Shown here in pieces: positions 1-8,866 of a stretch of DNA of 64,000 nt. The stretch is from NCBI RefSeq assembly GCF_002000245.1, contig NZ_MTCM01000003.1:310001-374000 (forward strand). Reading direction: 5' to 3'. Within the stretch, counting starts at the first letter, position 1. The number at the start of each line of letters is the position of its first letter. Below the pieces are notes generated by a model. It searched no databases and was not told the DNA's origin. It saw only the letters and a program-made list of their open reading frames with translations. A program made the translations under genes and the position numbers. This DNA is from Sphingobacterium sp. CZ-UAM. GTDB lineage: Bacteria; Bacteroidota; Bacteroidia; Sphingobacteriales; Sphingobacteriaceae.

Positions 1-1
1 A

Positions 2-106
2 ATTGGATCCTATCGTGTCACTGCCTATGAGCAGCATAAATTACTTTATCTAGCGATACTTTTGATCATATTGGCTTTCGCCTATACATTGCACTTAGCA
101 AAATAG
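2..106 (+). CDS. C-terminal end of an unidentified membrane protein (partial)
   Basis: An open frame enters from the left edge and stops at TAG 104-106, giving 34 residues. The tail has a polar stretch (SYRVTAYEQHK) followed by one clear hydrophobic helix (LLYLAILLIILAFAYTL) and ends in HLAK, so the protein ends with a membrane segment. Too little is visible to name a family or to know the start. It reads in the same direction as mfd, 214 bases upstream of it. Confidence 0.5.
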   Translation: MGSYRVTAYEQHKLLYLAILLIILAFAYTLHLAK

Positions 107-320
107 TTCATTGCGGAATCTCAATGGCTAGTATTCCGTGAGCGATAGTATAATTGGTCGGCTGCCACACTACTTCAGCCCACAATTCATAGGACATTCC
201 CCTTTTGTTCTAACAGTAAAAATTCTTCCCTTGATCATTTTTTTACCAAAAAATTTAGCACAACATACCACATACTTAAGAGGATTTAATTAAATTCGCA
301 ATTATTCGAAATTTTTGCTC
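107..320. other. Spacer before mfd
   Basis: AT-rich spacer with no coding frame I can support. The only promoter-like element is AATTTTTG at 310-317, a 7 of 8 match to the Bacteroidota -7 consensus TAnnTTTG, directly before the GTG at 321. No TTG lies at the expected upstream distance, so this is weak. Confidence 0.3.
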
Positions 321-3300
321 GTGGGAATTCAAGAAATACTAGAAAAATACAGCCAAAGCGAATCAGTCCAGTCGCTTACAAAGGGTATGCAATCCAAAAA
401 TCCAAAGATTCAACTCAAAGGTCTTATCGGTTCTTCGGATGCATTTATTGCCGTTTCCTCCTACAAATTGCAGGAGCGTCCAATGGTGTTTATTTTGCCA
501 ACACATGAAGATGCCTCCTACTTTTTAAGTGACCTGGAAAGCTTACTGGACAAGCAGGTGCTTTTTTTCCCCTCCTCTTACCGAAAAGCTTTTGATTTCA
601 CACAGACGGATTCGGCAAATGTACTGCAGCGAGCAGAAACTTTAAGTTCGCTCAATCATACCTCGGAATTACCAAAGATGGTGGTCACCTACCCGGAAGC
701 AATTGCTGAAAAGGTCATCAATCGCTCTGATCTGGAGAAAAACACGCTGGAGATTACTGAAAATACGGCTTTAAGTATTGATTTTATCAATGAGTTTTTG
801 ATCGAATATGATTTCGAACGTGTAGATTTTGTCTATGAACCCGGACAATTTGCAATACGGGGTGGTATCGTAGATATTTTTTCTTTCTCGAACGACCTTC
901 CCTACCGCATCGAATTCTTTGGCGATGACATTGAAAGCATTCGGACATTTGACATTGAATCTCAGCTCTCAGTCAATAAAATCCATAAGGTTACCATTGT
1001 TCCGAATGTGCAGGCCAAGTTTCTGACCTCGCAGCACATTTCCTTATTGGAATATATCGATCAGGGCGCTTCCATCTGGATCAAAGACGCCCAGTTCACG
1101 CTTGATATTGTCAAGGACGGATTGAAAAAAGCAAAACAGCTCTGGACGAGCTTGACAGACAAACAGAAAAAAGATAATCCAGACTGGCATGATCCTGAGC
1201 ACGAGTTTACGGATGAGAAAAACCTTAATGCCTTATTTTTTGATTTCCCCGTTATTGAATTTGGAAAACAGTTTTTCTATAAAGGGGAACTCACGATCAA
1301 GTTTGACATTCATCCTCAACCTTCATTTAATAAAGACTTTAATCTGCTGATCCATAATTTCAAGGAAAATGAGAGTCATCGGATCCAGAATCTGATCTTT
1401 TCGGATTCAACAAAACAGGTTGAAAGGATCTATACCATATTAGAGGATATTGACAAAGCGGCTACTTTTATTCCTATCCACAAAGCACTACGCGAAGGCT
1501 TTAGGGATGACAGCTTGAAATTAGCCTGTTATACGGATCATCAGATATTTGACCGATACTACAAATACAAACGCAAAAAAGCTTACGAACGTTCGCAGGC
1601 GATTACGCTGAAAGATCTAAGGGATCTCAAACCTGGAGATTTCATCACCCATATTGATCATGGTGTGGGCAGGTATGGCGGTCTTGAAAAGGTGGATGTC
1701 AATGGCAAATCACAGGAGATGATCCGACTGATCTATGCAGACAATGATTTGCTGTATGTCAATATCAACTCGTTGAACCGGATTTCAAAATATTCCGGCA
1801 AAGAGGGTACGGTACCGAAGATGAACAAGCTCGGTACGGATACCTGGGATAAATTAAAGAAAACGACCAAGAAGAAGGTCAAGGACATCGCCCGTGACCT
1901 GATTATGCTCTATGCCAAACGGAAGGCTCAGCATGGGAATGCCTTCTCTCCGGACAGCTATTTGCAAAATGAACTAGAGGCTTCGTTTATCTATGAAGAT
2001 ACCCCGGATCAGGAAAAGGCTACCGCAGATGTAAAAAAAGATATGGAATCACCGCATCCAATGGACCGGTTGATCTGTGGTGATGTCGGATTTGGAAAGA
2101 CAGAAGTTGCCATCCGGGCAGCCTTTAAAGCCGTAGCAGATAGCAAACAGGTCGCTGTATTGGTTCCTACAACCATCTTGGCATTGCAGCATCATCGGAC
2201 ATTTACAGAGCGTCTAAAAGGACTACCCTGCAATATCGACTACATCAACCGTTTTAAAACGACCAAACAGATCAAAGAAACTTTGGCGCGTCTTGCGGAA
2301 GGAAAAATAGATATCATCATCGGCACACATCGCTTGGTCAGCAAGGATGTCAAATTCAAGGATCTGGGTTTGATGATTATTGATGAAGAGCAGAAGTTTG
2401 GTGTAGCGGTGAAGGAAAAACTGAAAGTGATGCGCGCCAATGTGGACTCGCTGACCTTAACAGCGACCCCTATCCCAAGGACCTTGCATTTCTCCCTGAT
2501 GGGAGCGCGGGATCTAAGTATCATCTCTACCCCACCTCCCAATCGTCAACCAGTACAGACCGAGCTTCACGTATTTAATGAATCATTGATCGGTGAAGCG
2601 GTCAGTTATGAACTCGATCGGGGTGGACAGGTTTTCTTTATCCACAACCGTGTGGCCGACCTTCCCCAGCTGGGGAATTTAATCCGCAAGCTGGTACCCG
2701 GAGCACGTGTCGGTGTTGCCCACGGTCAGCTTGAAGGAGATGAACTGGAAGATGTGATGCTTAAATTCATCAACCATGATTTTGACGTATTGATCGCAAC
2801 AACGATTATTGAAGCAGGCCTGGATATCCCGAATGCCAATACCATTATCATTAACCATGCGCACATGTTTGGCCTCAGTGATCTTCACCAAATGCGGGGC
2901 CGTGTAGGTCGTTCGAACAAGAAAGCCTTCTGTTATTTATTGAGCCCGCCATTATCGACATTGACGCCGGAAGCATACAAACGGCTTTCGGCGATAGAGG
3001 AATTCTCAGAGCTGGGCTCAGGCTTTAATGTCGCCATGCGGGATTTGGATATCCGGGGGTCAGGAAATTTGCTGGGTGGTGAGCAGTCCGGCTTTATTGC
3101 TGAAATAGGATTTGAAATGTACCACAAGATCTTGGATGAAGCCATTCAGGAGCTGAAAGACGATGAGTTCTCGGAGGTATTTGCAGATGAAAAAGAACGC
3201 AAATATGTTTCCTTTACACAAATAGATACCGATCTTGAGGTATTAATCCCGGATGAATATGTAACAAATATAACGGAACGTTATAATCTATATACGGAGC

Positions 3301-3659
3301 TTTCCAAACTCGAGAACGAACAGCAGCTGGCGGCATTTGAAAAAGAACTCGAAGACCGCTTTGGCCCGATCCCGCACGAAGTATTCGAGCTATTCAATAC
3401 CTTACGCCTGCAATGGTTTGGAAAAACAATTGGCTTCGAAAAGATATCCTATAAAAAGAATACACTAAAAGGGTATTTTGTGAATAACCCAAAATCGAGC
3501 TATTTTGAATCGGATCAATTCGGCAGGGTGCTGTCTTTTGTACAGTCCTACCCTGAAATCAGCAATCTCAAAGAGGTAAAAGGGCAACTTCGTCTTGCGC
3601 TAAGTAATGTAAATACAATAAGTTATGCCCTGAATCTGCTTAAACAGATGTTATCTTAA
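321..3659 (+). CDS. mfd: Transcription-repair coupling factor Mfd
   Basis: Mfd is a DNA translocase that removes RNA polymerase stalled at lesions and recruits UvrA for nucleotide excision repair. The roughly 1112-residue length is typical. Domain order fits the family: a UvrB-like N-terminal region without ATPase motifs, a CarD-like RNA-polymerase interaction domain near residues 430-500 (GDFITHIDHGVGRYGG), and an SF2 translocase core with Walker A GDVGFGKTE near 587 and the DEEQ box near 688. Motif III TATPIPRTL, the GRVGRS motif VI and the C-terminal TRCF domain (FGPIPHEVFEL near 1013) follow. I chose GTG 321; a TTG at 315 would add two residues but overlaps a possible -7 element. Transcription probably ends at the hairpin 3681-3713. 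Confidence 0.95.
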   Translation: MGIQEILEKYSQSESVQSLTKGMQSKNPKIQLKGLIGSSDAFIAVSSYKLQERPMVFILPTHEDASYFLSDLESLLDKQVLFFPSSYRKAFDFTQTDSANVLQRAETLSSLNHTSELPKMVVTYPEAIAEKVINRSDLEKNTLEITENTALSIDFINEFLIEYDFERVDFVYEPGQFAIRGGIVDIFSFSNDLPYRIEFFGDDIESIRTFDIESQLSVNKIHKVTIVPNVQAKFLTSQHISLLEYIDQGASIWIKDAQFTLDIVKDGLKKAKQLWTSLTDKQKKDNPDWHDPEHEFTDEKNLNALFFDFPVIEFGKQFFYKGELTIKFDIHPQPSFNKDFNLLIHNFKENESHRIQNLIFSDSTKQVERIYTILEDIDKAATFIPIHKALREGFRDDSLKLACYTDHQIFDRYYKYKRKKAYERSQAITLKDLRDLKPGDFITHIDHGVGRYGGLEKVDVNGKSQEMIRLIYADNDLLYVNINSLNRISKYSGKEGTVPKMNKLGTDTWDKLKKTTKKKVKDIARDLIMLYAKRKAQHGNAFSPDSYLQNELEASFIYEDTPDQEKATADVKKDMESPHPMDRLICGDVGFGKTEVAIRAAFKAVADSKQVAVLVPTTILALQHHRTFTERLKGLPCNIDYINRFKTTKQIKETLARLAEGKIDIIIGTHRLVSKDVKFKDLGLMIIDEEQKFGVAVKEKLKVMRANVDSLTLTATPIPRTLHFSLMGARDLSIISTPPPNRQPVQTELHVFNESLIGEAVSYELDRGGQVFFIHNRVADLPQLGNLIRKLVPGARVGVAHGQLEGDELEDVMLKFINHDFDVLIATTIIEAGLDIPNANTIIINHAHMFGLSDLHQMRGRVGRSNKKAFCYLLSPPLSTLTPEAYKRLSAIEEFSELGSGFNVAMRDLDIRGSGNLLGGEQSGFIAEIGFEMYHKILDEAIQELKDDEFSEVFADEKERKYVSFTQIDTDLEVLIPDEYVTNITERYNLYTELSKLENEQQLAAFEKELEDRFGPIPHEVFELFNTLRLQWFGKTIGFEKISYKKNTLKGYFVNNPKSSYFESDQFGRVLSFVQSYPEISNLKEVKGQLRLALSNVNTISYALNLLKQMLS

Positions 3660-3680
3660 GTATGCTAGGCCGTCCTTTAC

Positions 3681-3713
3681 AAATAAAATCTACTTATTGT
3701 GTAGATTTTATTT
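3681..3713 (+). terminator. 13-bp inverted repeat after mfd
   Basis: Perfect 13-bp arms (AAATAAAATCTAC / GTAGATTTTATTT) with a 7-base loop begin 21 bases after the mfd stop. The stem is AT-rich with U-rich sequence in and after the 3' arm. The last base of the 3' arm is the first base of the next gene's -7 element, so terminator and promoter are packed together. Confidence 0.5.
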
Positions 3714-3720
3714 ATATTTG
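3713..3720 (+). promoter_or_regulatory. -7 element TATATTTG for the PLP enzyme leader
   Basis: Exact match to TAnnTTTG. If this is the -7 box, transcription starts near 3724-3726, just before the first arm of the leader hairpin at 3730. No TTG at a good -33 distance is visible (the nearest is only 13 bases upstream). Confidence 0.5.
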
Positions 3721-3723
3721 ATA

Positions 3724-3855
3724 CACAAGAAAACCTTCCTATAGCAATTTACGCCAAGTACGGTGAGAGGATATCGAAGGTTTTGATGGCTATCATGAAC
3801 AGACATATGGGATGTGTCTGTTGAAGCTAAAAGGACACTTATCAATAAAATTAGC
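3724..3855 (+). promoter_or_regulatory. Structured 5' leader of unknown type (candidate cis-regulatory RNA)
   Basis: About 130 bases lie between the predicted transcription start and the likely ATG at 3856. Two strong inverted repeats are present: AAAACCTTC (3730-3738) with GAAGGTTTT (3776-3784), closing a 37-base interior, and AACAGACA (3798-3805) with TGTCTGTT (3815-3822). The interior of the first offers a competing TCCT/AGGA pairing. I do not recognise the conserved cores of SAM-I, SAM-II, TPP or cobalamin riboswitches. Position before a sulfur amino-acid enzyme makes regulation by methionine or a derivative a reasonable guess only. Confidence 0.4.
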
Positions 3856-5052
3856 ATGGCATCCAATACCGAAACGATACTCGTCCATGAAGGACAACAC
3901 TTCAATTCAACCGCTGCTGTAACGGCTCCTATCTTTCAGACATCAACTTATATTGCGGACAGTGATCCCGCGGAATACATCAAGGCAGCGACCGAACCCA
4001 AACATCCATACTTTTATCATCGGCATGGTAATCCAACAAACAGCCAGGTCGCGGCCGTAGTGGCTAAACTGGAGAAAACAGAAGATGCAATCGTATTTGC
4101 GACAGGCATGGCTGCGATCAGTACCGCCATATTAGCAATTGTGAAATCAGGTGACCATATCGTTGCACAGCTTGCCCATTATTCAGGAACAGCTATATTT
4201 TTTAAAGAATTTCTGACCGACTATGGCATCGCCGTCACTGCCGTAGATCAAACAGATACCCCAGCCTTTGCCGATGCTATTCAGGAAAACACCAAACTCA
4301 TCTATATTGAAACTCCTTCCAATCCGAATTTAAATATTACGGATCTAAAGGCCGTTGGTGAAATAGCCAAACAACATAATATTTTGAGTATGGTTGACAA
4401 TACCTTTGCCTCCCCTATAAACCAGACACCGCGGGACTTCGGGATTGATATCGTTGTCCATAGTGCTACGAAATATCTGGGTGGGCATAGCGATCTAACG
4501 GCTGGCATTGTCTGTGGAAGCCATGACTATATTGCAAAAGTCTGGAAACGAAGTGTTGCGCTAGGGGCGTCTCTGGCACCATTGGATTCTTGGCTGCTCC
4601 TCCGCGGATTGAAAACGCTAAATCTACGCGTCAAACAAATTAATTCAAATGCATTAGAACTCGCCAGCTTCCTCGATCGGCATCCTAAGATTAAGAACGT
4701 GAGTTATCCGGGGCTTCCAAGCCACCCTCAACATGAACTTGCAGCCCGCCAGATGCGTGGCTTTTCGGGTATGATCTGCATTGAAGTTGATGGTACTAAC
4801 GAAGAGCAGGCCTTTAGAAATGCACAGGCTTTGATTAACAATCTCGAAATATTTATCAATGCAGCTAGTTTAGGCGGTGTTGAATCGCTCATTGTGCATC
4901 CAGCCAGCATGTGGGGCGGCCATCACACACAAGCGCAAAAGGAAGCTTCTGGAATCACCCTGGGCATGTTACGTATCTCTGTTGGTATTGAAAATATTGC
5001 AGATTTAATTGACGACTTAGAGCAGGCGTTGGGGAAAATTGATACTAAATAA
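3856..5052 (+). CDS. Cys/Met metabolism PLP-dependent enzyme (transsulfuration family)
   Basis: A 398-residue cytosolic enzyme of the cystathionine gamma-synthase/lyase, methionine gamma-lyase and O-acetylhomoserine sulfhydrylase family. The PLP lysine lies in HSATKYLGGHSD at about residue 206. Other family signs are the N-terminal TAPIFQTSTY, the substrate-site ETPSNPNL, and the C-terminal SLGGVESLIVHPASM. The family has one fold for several reactions, so the substrate cannot be fixed from motifs alone. The frame is open back to a GTG at 3814, but that codon lies inside a stable hairpin; ATG 3856 begins the conserved MASNTETILVHEG, so I use it. It stands alone between mfd and the gal genes and has its own terminator. 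Confidence 0.85.
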   Translation: MASNTETILVHEGQHFNSTAAVTAPIFQTSTYIADSDPAEYIKAATEPKHPYFYHRHGNPTNSQVAAVVAKLEKTEDAIVFATGMAAISTAILAIVKSGDHIVAQLAHYSGTAIFFKEFLTDYGIAVTAVDQTDTPAFADAIQENTKLIYIETPSNPNLNITDLKAVGEIAKQHNILSMVDNTFASPINQTPRDFGIDIVVHSATKYLGGHSDLTAGIVCGSHDYIAKVWKRSVALGASLAPLDSWLLLRGLKTLNLRVKQINSNALELASFLDRHPKIKNVSYPGLPSHPQHELAARQMRGFSGMICIEVDGTNEEQAFRNAQALINNLEIFINAASLGGVESLIVHPASMWGGHHTQAQKEASGITLGMLRISVGIENIADLIDDLEQALGKIDTK

Positions 5053-5055
5053 AAC

Positions 5056-5082
5056 AATACCCGCTGAAGTTCAACGGGTATT
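5056..5082 (+). terminator. Terminator after the PLP enzyme
   Basis: AATACCCG (5056-5063) pairs with CGGGTATT (5075-5082), 3 bases after the stop codon and followed by TATTA. Factor-independent terminator by appearance. Confidence 0.7.
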
Positions 5083-5171
5083 TATTACTAGTTCATAAAA
5101 GAAACTTTTATTCGCTCATCCGTATGAAAATATATTAAGGCTATATTAACAACTGAAAACGAGCACTTTCT

Positions 5172-5197
5172 AATAAAAAAAGGATTACAAAATCCTT
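5172..5197 (-). terminator. Terminator built into the end of galK
   Basis: On the minus strand the final galK codons and stop read AAGGATT-TTGT-AATCCTT followed by TTTTT. The 5' arm is within the coding sequence (5191-5197) and the stop codon sits at the loop edge, so termination would occur immediately after the gene. Confidence 0.7.
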
Positions 5198-6336
5198 GTA
5201 CCATTCGCAATTTCTACCTGGATGACCGAAAGTTCCTTATCAAATTTTTGTTGATATTCTTTCTCCAAGGCCGGCAAAATTGATGTAACGGCACCCTCTT
5301 TAACAATATTGATTGTGCAGCCACCAAAGCCGCCGCCCATCATTCGGGCACCAATGACTTCAGGGAATTGTTTGACATAATCAACCAGATAATCCAATTC
5401 AGGACAACTCACCTCATATACTTGGCTTAAGCCCTCATGACTCTGGAAAATATATTGCCCCAACTGTGCAATATCGCCCGAACGTAATGCTTCACAAGAC
5501 TTCTCTACCCGTTCATTTTCACGGACAACAAAACTTGCTTTGGCATAGATATCTGCATCTTTATCTTTAACCAGTTCATCCAGCATGTCTACTGTAACAT
5601 CTCTCAGGTTTTTAACCTGAGGATATTGCGCTCTTACCCATGATGATGCCTGCTCACATTGCTCTCTACGTGTGTTGTAAGCCGTTGAAGCAAGGGAGTG
5701 TTTCACGTTTGTATTCAATAGGACCACTTCATAACCTTTAAGGTCAAGTGGCACGTATTCAAATCCCAAGGAGCGACAATCCAGCTTAATAACATTTTTC
5801 TCTTTACCAAAGGCCGACGCAAATTGATCCATAATACCACACATCACACCGGCATAGGTATGCTCGGCTTTTTGTGCAATTTGCGGGATATCAATCTGTT
5901 CTACTTTTAATTCAAACAGTTCACTAAGGGCCAAAGTAACAGCACATTCTACTGCTGCTGAAGAAGATAAGCCGGCACCCAATGGTACATCACCATCAAT
6001 ATAAAGGTTAAACCCACCCAACACGGCACCTCTCTTTTGGTATTGATCCACTACACCGAGGATATAATTCGGCCAATGCTTTTCTGAAATAGCGATTTCA
6101 CTTAATTTGACCTCATGTCTTTCTTGATAATCTTCGGCATACAACACAATATTATCATCTGCACGTCTGCTGACAGCGACATAGATCGCCTTGTCAATAG
6201 CGGCTGGCAAGACAAACCCATCATTGTAATCGGTATGTTCACCGATAATATTAATCCGTCCAGGAGAGGAAACCACAAGGGGTTCTTCCTGATATAAGCT
6301 TTTAAATTTATTTACTATAGTTTCTTTTGCGATCAT
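5185..6336 (-). CDS. galK: Galactokinase
   Basis: Phosphorylates alpha-D-galactose at C1 with ATP, the first committed step of the Leloir pathway. At 383 residues it has normal length for a GHMP kinase. The galactokinase signature GRINIIGEHTDYNDG is at residues 26-40, the ATP-binding loop PLGAGLSSSAA at 118-128, and the third GHMP motif GARMMGGGFGGCTI near 335-348. It follows galT with a 2-base gap, so the two are co-transcribed. No epimerase (galE) or galactose transporter is nearby. The gene ends inside its own terminator hairpin. Confidence 0.95.
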   Translation of the reverse strand: MIAKETIVNKFKSLYQEEPLVVSSPGRINIIGEHTDYNDGFVLPAAIDKAIYVAVSRRADDNIVLYAEDYQERHEVKLSEIAISEKHWPNYILGVVDQYQKRGAVLGGFNLYIDGDVPLGAGLSSSAAVECAVTLALSELFELKVEQIDIPQIAQKAEHTYAGVMCGIMDQFASAFGKEKNVIKLDCRSLGFEYVPLDLKGYEVVLLNTNVKHSLASTAYNTRREQCEQASSWVRAQYPQVKNLRDVTVDMLDELVKDKDADIYAKASFVVRENERVEKSCEALRSGDIAQLGQYIFQSHEGLSQVYEVSCPELDYLVDYVKQFPEVIGARMMGGGFGGCTINIVKEGAVTSILPALEKEYQQKFDKELSVIQVEIANGTRIL

Positions 6337-6338
6337 TC

Positions 6339-7388
6339 TTACTTCGATTTATAATGTATAGTAGCACAATTCCGCAATTGTTCGGCGGCTATTTCCGGTG
6401 TGATATCCCGTTGCGGGTTAGCGAGCATCTCATAGCCAACCATAAACTTTTTGACGGTTGCCGAGCGTAACAAGGGAGGATAGAAATGCATATGCCAATG
6501 CCATTCCGGATGGTCCCCATCATTCACTGGCGCTTGGTGCATTCCAGCAGAATATGGAAAGGATGTTTTGAAAAGATTATCGTACCGTGTGGTCAGTAAC
6601 TTAAGAATCGCAGCTAAGTCTTGCTTTTCTTTTTCGTCAAATGTAACAATATTCTGTACAGGCCGTTTGCTTACGATCATTGTTTCGTAAGGCCAAGCTG
6701 CCCAAAAAGGCACCAAAGAAACAAAAGAATCGTTCTCATCGATAATACGCTCTTCTTTTCGTAGTTCAGCTTGGATATAATCGGCCAATAGGGTACGCTG
6801 ATACTTGTCGAAATACTTTTTCTGCTGAACACATTCTTTCTGAATTTCTACCGGTAAATGATTTTGTGACCAGATCTGCCCATGTGGATGTGGATTGCTA
6901 CAGCCCATGATAGCCCCCTTATTTTCAAAAATCTGGATATAACGGATCCATTCCACCTTGGAAAGTTCCTCAAATTCCTTTTGCCAGAGATCAACTACAG
7001 CCTTTATAGCGGATTGTTCCATTTCAGGCAAGGTGAGGTCATGGCGTGGTGTAAATGCAATAACTTTACAGATTCCTTTTTCAGTCTCTGCAATAAACAA
7101 TTCGTCCTCATTAAATTCCTGTTGGCTGGTATCTTTCAATAGGGCCGAAAAATCGTTGACGAAAACAAAGCTTTCTTTATAATCTGGATTGATATCCCCA
7201 TCTGCCCGTTTATTGGTTGGGCACAAATAGCATTTGGGATCATAAGCCGGTCTATCATCACCAGGCAGATCTTCTACCTGTCCTTGCCATGGCCGCTTGC
7301 TGCGATGTGGAGACACAAGTACTTTTTCCCCGGTAAGAATATTAACGCGTGTGTGAGGAGAGTCCCCAAAGTTTAAAGTTGATTGCAT
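6339..7388 (-). CDS. galT: Galactose-1-phosphate uridylyltransferase
   Basis: Exchanges galactose-1-phosphate with UDP-glucose to give UDP-galactose and glucose-1-phosphate. The 349-residue protein carries the active-site His-Pro-His in NPHPHGQIW near residue 163, a zinc-type pair in KCYLCPTNKR near residue 55, and the C-terminal HWHMHFYPP metal or phosphate motif. It is the first gene of a galT-galK operon on the minus strand. A candidate -7 box and a short palindrome lie within 36 bases of the ATG and may give galactose control. Confidence 0.95.
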   Translation of the reverse strand: MQSTLNFGDSPHTRVNILTGEKVLVSPHRSKRPWQGQVEDLPGDDRPAYDPKCYLCPTNKRADGDINPDYKESFVFVNDFSALLKDTSQQEFNEDELFIAETEKGICKVIAFTPRHDLTLPEMEQSAIKAVVDLWQKEFEELSKVEWIRYIQIFENKGAIMGCSNPHPHGQIWSQNHLPVEIQKECVQQKKYFDKYQRTLLADYIQAELRKEERIIDENDSFVSLVPFWAAWPYETMIVSKRPVQNIVTFDEKEKQDLAAILKLLTTRYDNLFKTSFPYSAGMHQAPVNDGDHPEWHWHMHFYPPLLRSATVKKFMVGYEMLANPQRDITPEIAAEQLRNCATIHYKSK

Positions 7389-7402
7389 GTTATGTATAAC
7401 TG

Positions 7403-7424
7403 GTGTACAGAATACACAATATTA
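7403..7424 (-). promoter_or_regulatory. Candidate gal promoter and operator
   Basis: Minus-strand TAATATTG at 7417-7424 is a 7 of 8 match to TAnnTTTG. Directly downstream the short inverted repeat GTGTA-N5-TACAC (7403-7417) would straddle the transcription start, a classic repressor position. No dedicated regulator gene is adjacent. Confidence 0.35.
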
Positions 7425-7591
7425 GCTTTTTTAAGTAAAAAGTTAAAATTAAAAAGTAAAATTATCTAAAGATGAGTCCTTTAAAGCTATGCTAAAAAAT
7501 ATCGGAATCACTGACATCTCCCGTGACAGCTAGTCATCTCCCAAATTAAGTAAGCCAAAGATCGGAACGACCAAAGTCTCCATACAGGAGG

Positions 7592-8857
7592 CTAAGCCTT
7601 AAATTTTGGATCTTGTCCTTTGATCAACTCGAAGATAGTAATTTCAGGCAGGATACCTACACGACCGGGATATCCTAAGAATCCATAACCGACATTGACA
7701 TATAAACGCTTGTTTTCTTGTGCACGGTAGAGTCCCGCCCATTCTTTATAAATATATTGTACCGGGCTCCATTGCAACATTTCAGCGCGTACACCGAACT
7801 GCATACCATGGGTATGTCCCGCAAACATCACGTCGACATCGGTATCCAATACCTGAGCGCGCCAATGGGATGGATCGTGTGATAATAGTAATTTAACGGA
7901 CTGTTCCTCGGTTCCCGCCAAAGCCTTTTTGATATCGCCATGTTTTGGAAAACGACCTGTACCCCAGTTCTGCACCCCTACGATACAGAGCTCTTCACCA
8001 TCAACTTTAATCTTGCGGTTTTCGTCCATTAACAGATCCCAGCCCATCACTTTATGGACATCAATCACATCCTTTAAATTTTTTCGCTTCTCGGGAGAAT
8101 CTTCTTTTCCATAATAGTAATCCCCATAATCATGGTTCCCCAATGTTGAGAATACACCTAAATCCGATTTCACCCGTGCAAAAATATCTTGGTATTCGCG
8201 CATTTCAGAAGCTTGAGAATTCACAATATCTCCCGTAAAGAACGTTACATCAGCCTTTTCTTTCAGCAGCATATCTATTCCACCCATTACAGCGGTCTTG
8301 TTATAGAAGGATCCTGAATGCACATCTGATATCTGTGCGATGGTCATGCCGTGGAAAGCTTTCGGAAGATTAGGTAAATATAAAGGTACGCGTCTCACGC
8401 GGTAATCGTATGCGCCAGAAATAATACCCCAGCTTAATGGAATCAACGGTGAGGCCCCAATTAAAATACCTGCTTTGGTCAAAAATTCGGATCTGCTGAT
8501 GCCTTTTACCGGATTCTCAGGTAATGGTTCTTCAGCATCCTCAACAGACTCTTTCTTGCTGAACAGCCGTTTTACCCAGACTCCACCGCGACGGATATCA
8601 TCTAGCAATAAGATCAAAAAGAAGAATATCTTTGAAGCTGCTGTCAGAAAGAACCCAACCAAAATAACAGACCGTACAATCAATGGAATGTTATATTTGG
8701 CGGATATAAAAACACCTAATAATAATAGGGCCGAATACGACCACCATAATACGGTGAATATCTTTGTTTTGGGAAATTTAATCTTCGTAGCACGAAGGGC
8801 AAAAAAGATATAAAAATCTAGTATGAGTAAAACACAAGCATTTACTAACAACATCAT
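7592..8857 (-). CDS. Membrane-anchored metallophosphoesterase (YkuE/YaeI-like)
   Basis: 421 residues. The N-terminal part (about 1-105) holds three or four hydrophobic segments, followed by a charged linker, another hydrophobic segment near residues 130-148, and then a calcineurin-like phosphoesterase domain. All dimetal motifs are present in order: ISDVHSG, FTGDIVNS, LGNHDYGD, LLSHDPSHW and FAGHTHGMQ. Such proteins hydrolyse phosphomono- or diesters; YkuE/YaeI relatives have been linked to lipid substrates, but the substrate here is unknown. It follows hemH with a 9-base gap and is probably co-transcribed with it. The catalytic domain is likely placed on the outer face of the inner membrane. 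Confidence 0.85.
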   Translation of the reverse strand: MMLLVNACVLLILDFYIFFALRATKIKFPKTKIFTVLWWSYSALLLLGVFISAKYNIPLIVRSVILVGFFLTAASKIFFFLILLLDDIRRGGVWVKRLFSKKESVEDAEEPLPENPVKGISRSEFLTKAGILIGASPLIPLSWGIISGAYDYRVRRVPLYLPNLPKAFHGMTIAQISDVHSGSFYNKTAVMGGIDMLLKEKADVTFFTGDIVNSQASEMREYQDIFARVKSDLGVFSTLGNHDYGDYYYGKEDSPEKRKNLKDVIDVHKVMGWDLLMDENRKIKVDGEELCIVGVQNWGTGRFPKHGDIKKALAGTEEQSVKLLLSHDPSHWRAQVLDTDVDVMFAGHTHGMQFGVRAEMLQWSPVQYIYKEWAGLYRAQENKRLYVNVGYGFLGYPGRVGILPEITIFELIKGQDPKFKA

Positions 8858-8866
8858 TAATTCGTT

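Noticed and set aside
3825..3834. AGCTAAAAGG as evidence for a SAM-II riboswitch
   Set aside because: Only this short piece resembles SAM-II; the required P1 stem and pseudoknot partners are not placed correctly around it.
3814..3855. GTG start for the PLP enzyme
   Set aside because: The codon sits inside a stable hairpin and the extra residues do not match the family; ATG 3856 does.
8414..8500. SRSEFLTKAG in the metallophosphoesterase as a Tat signal
   Set aside because: It is internal, follows other membrane segments, and lacks the twin arginine, so it is more likely the lead-in to another membrane helix.
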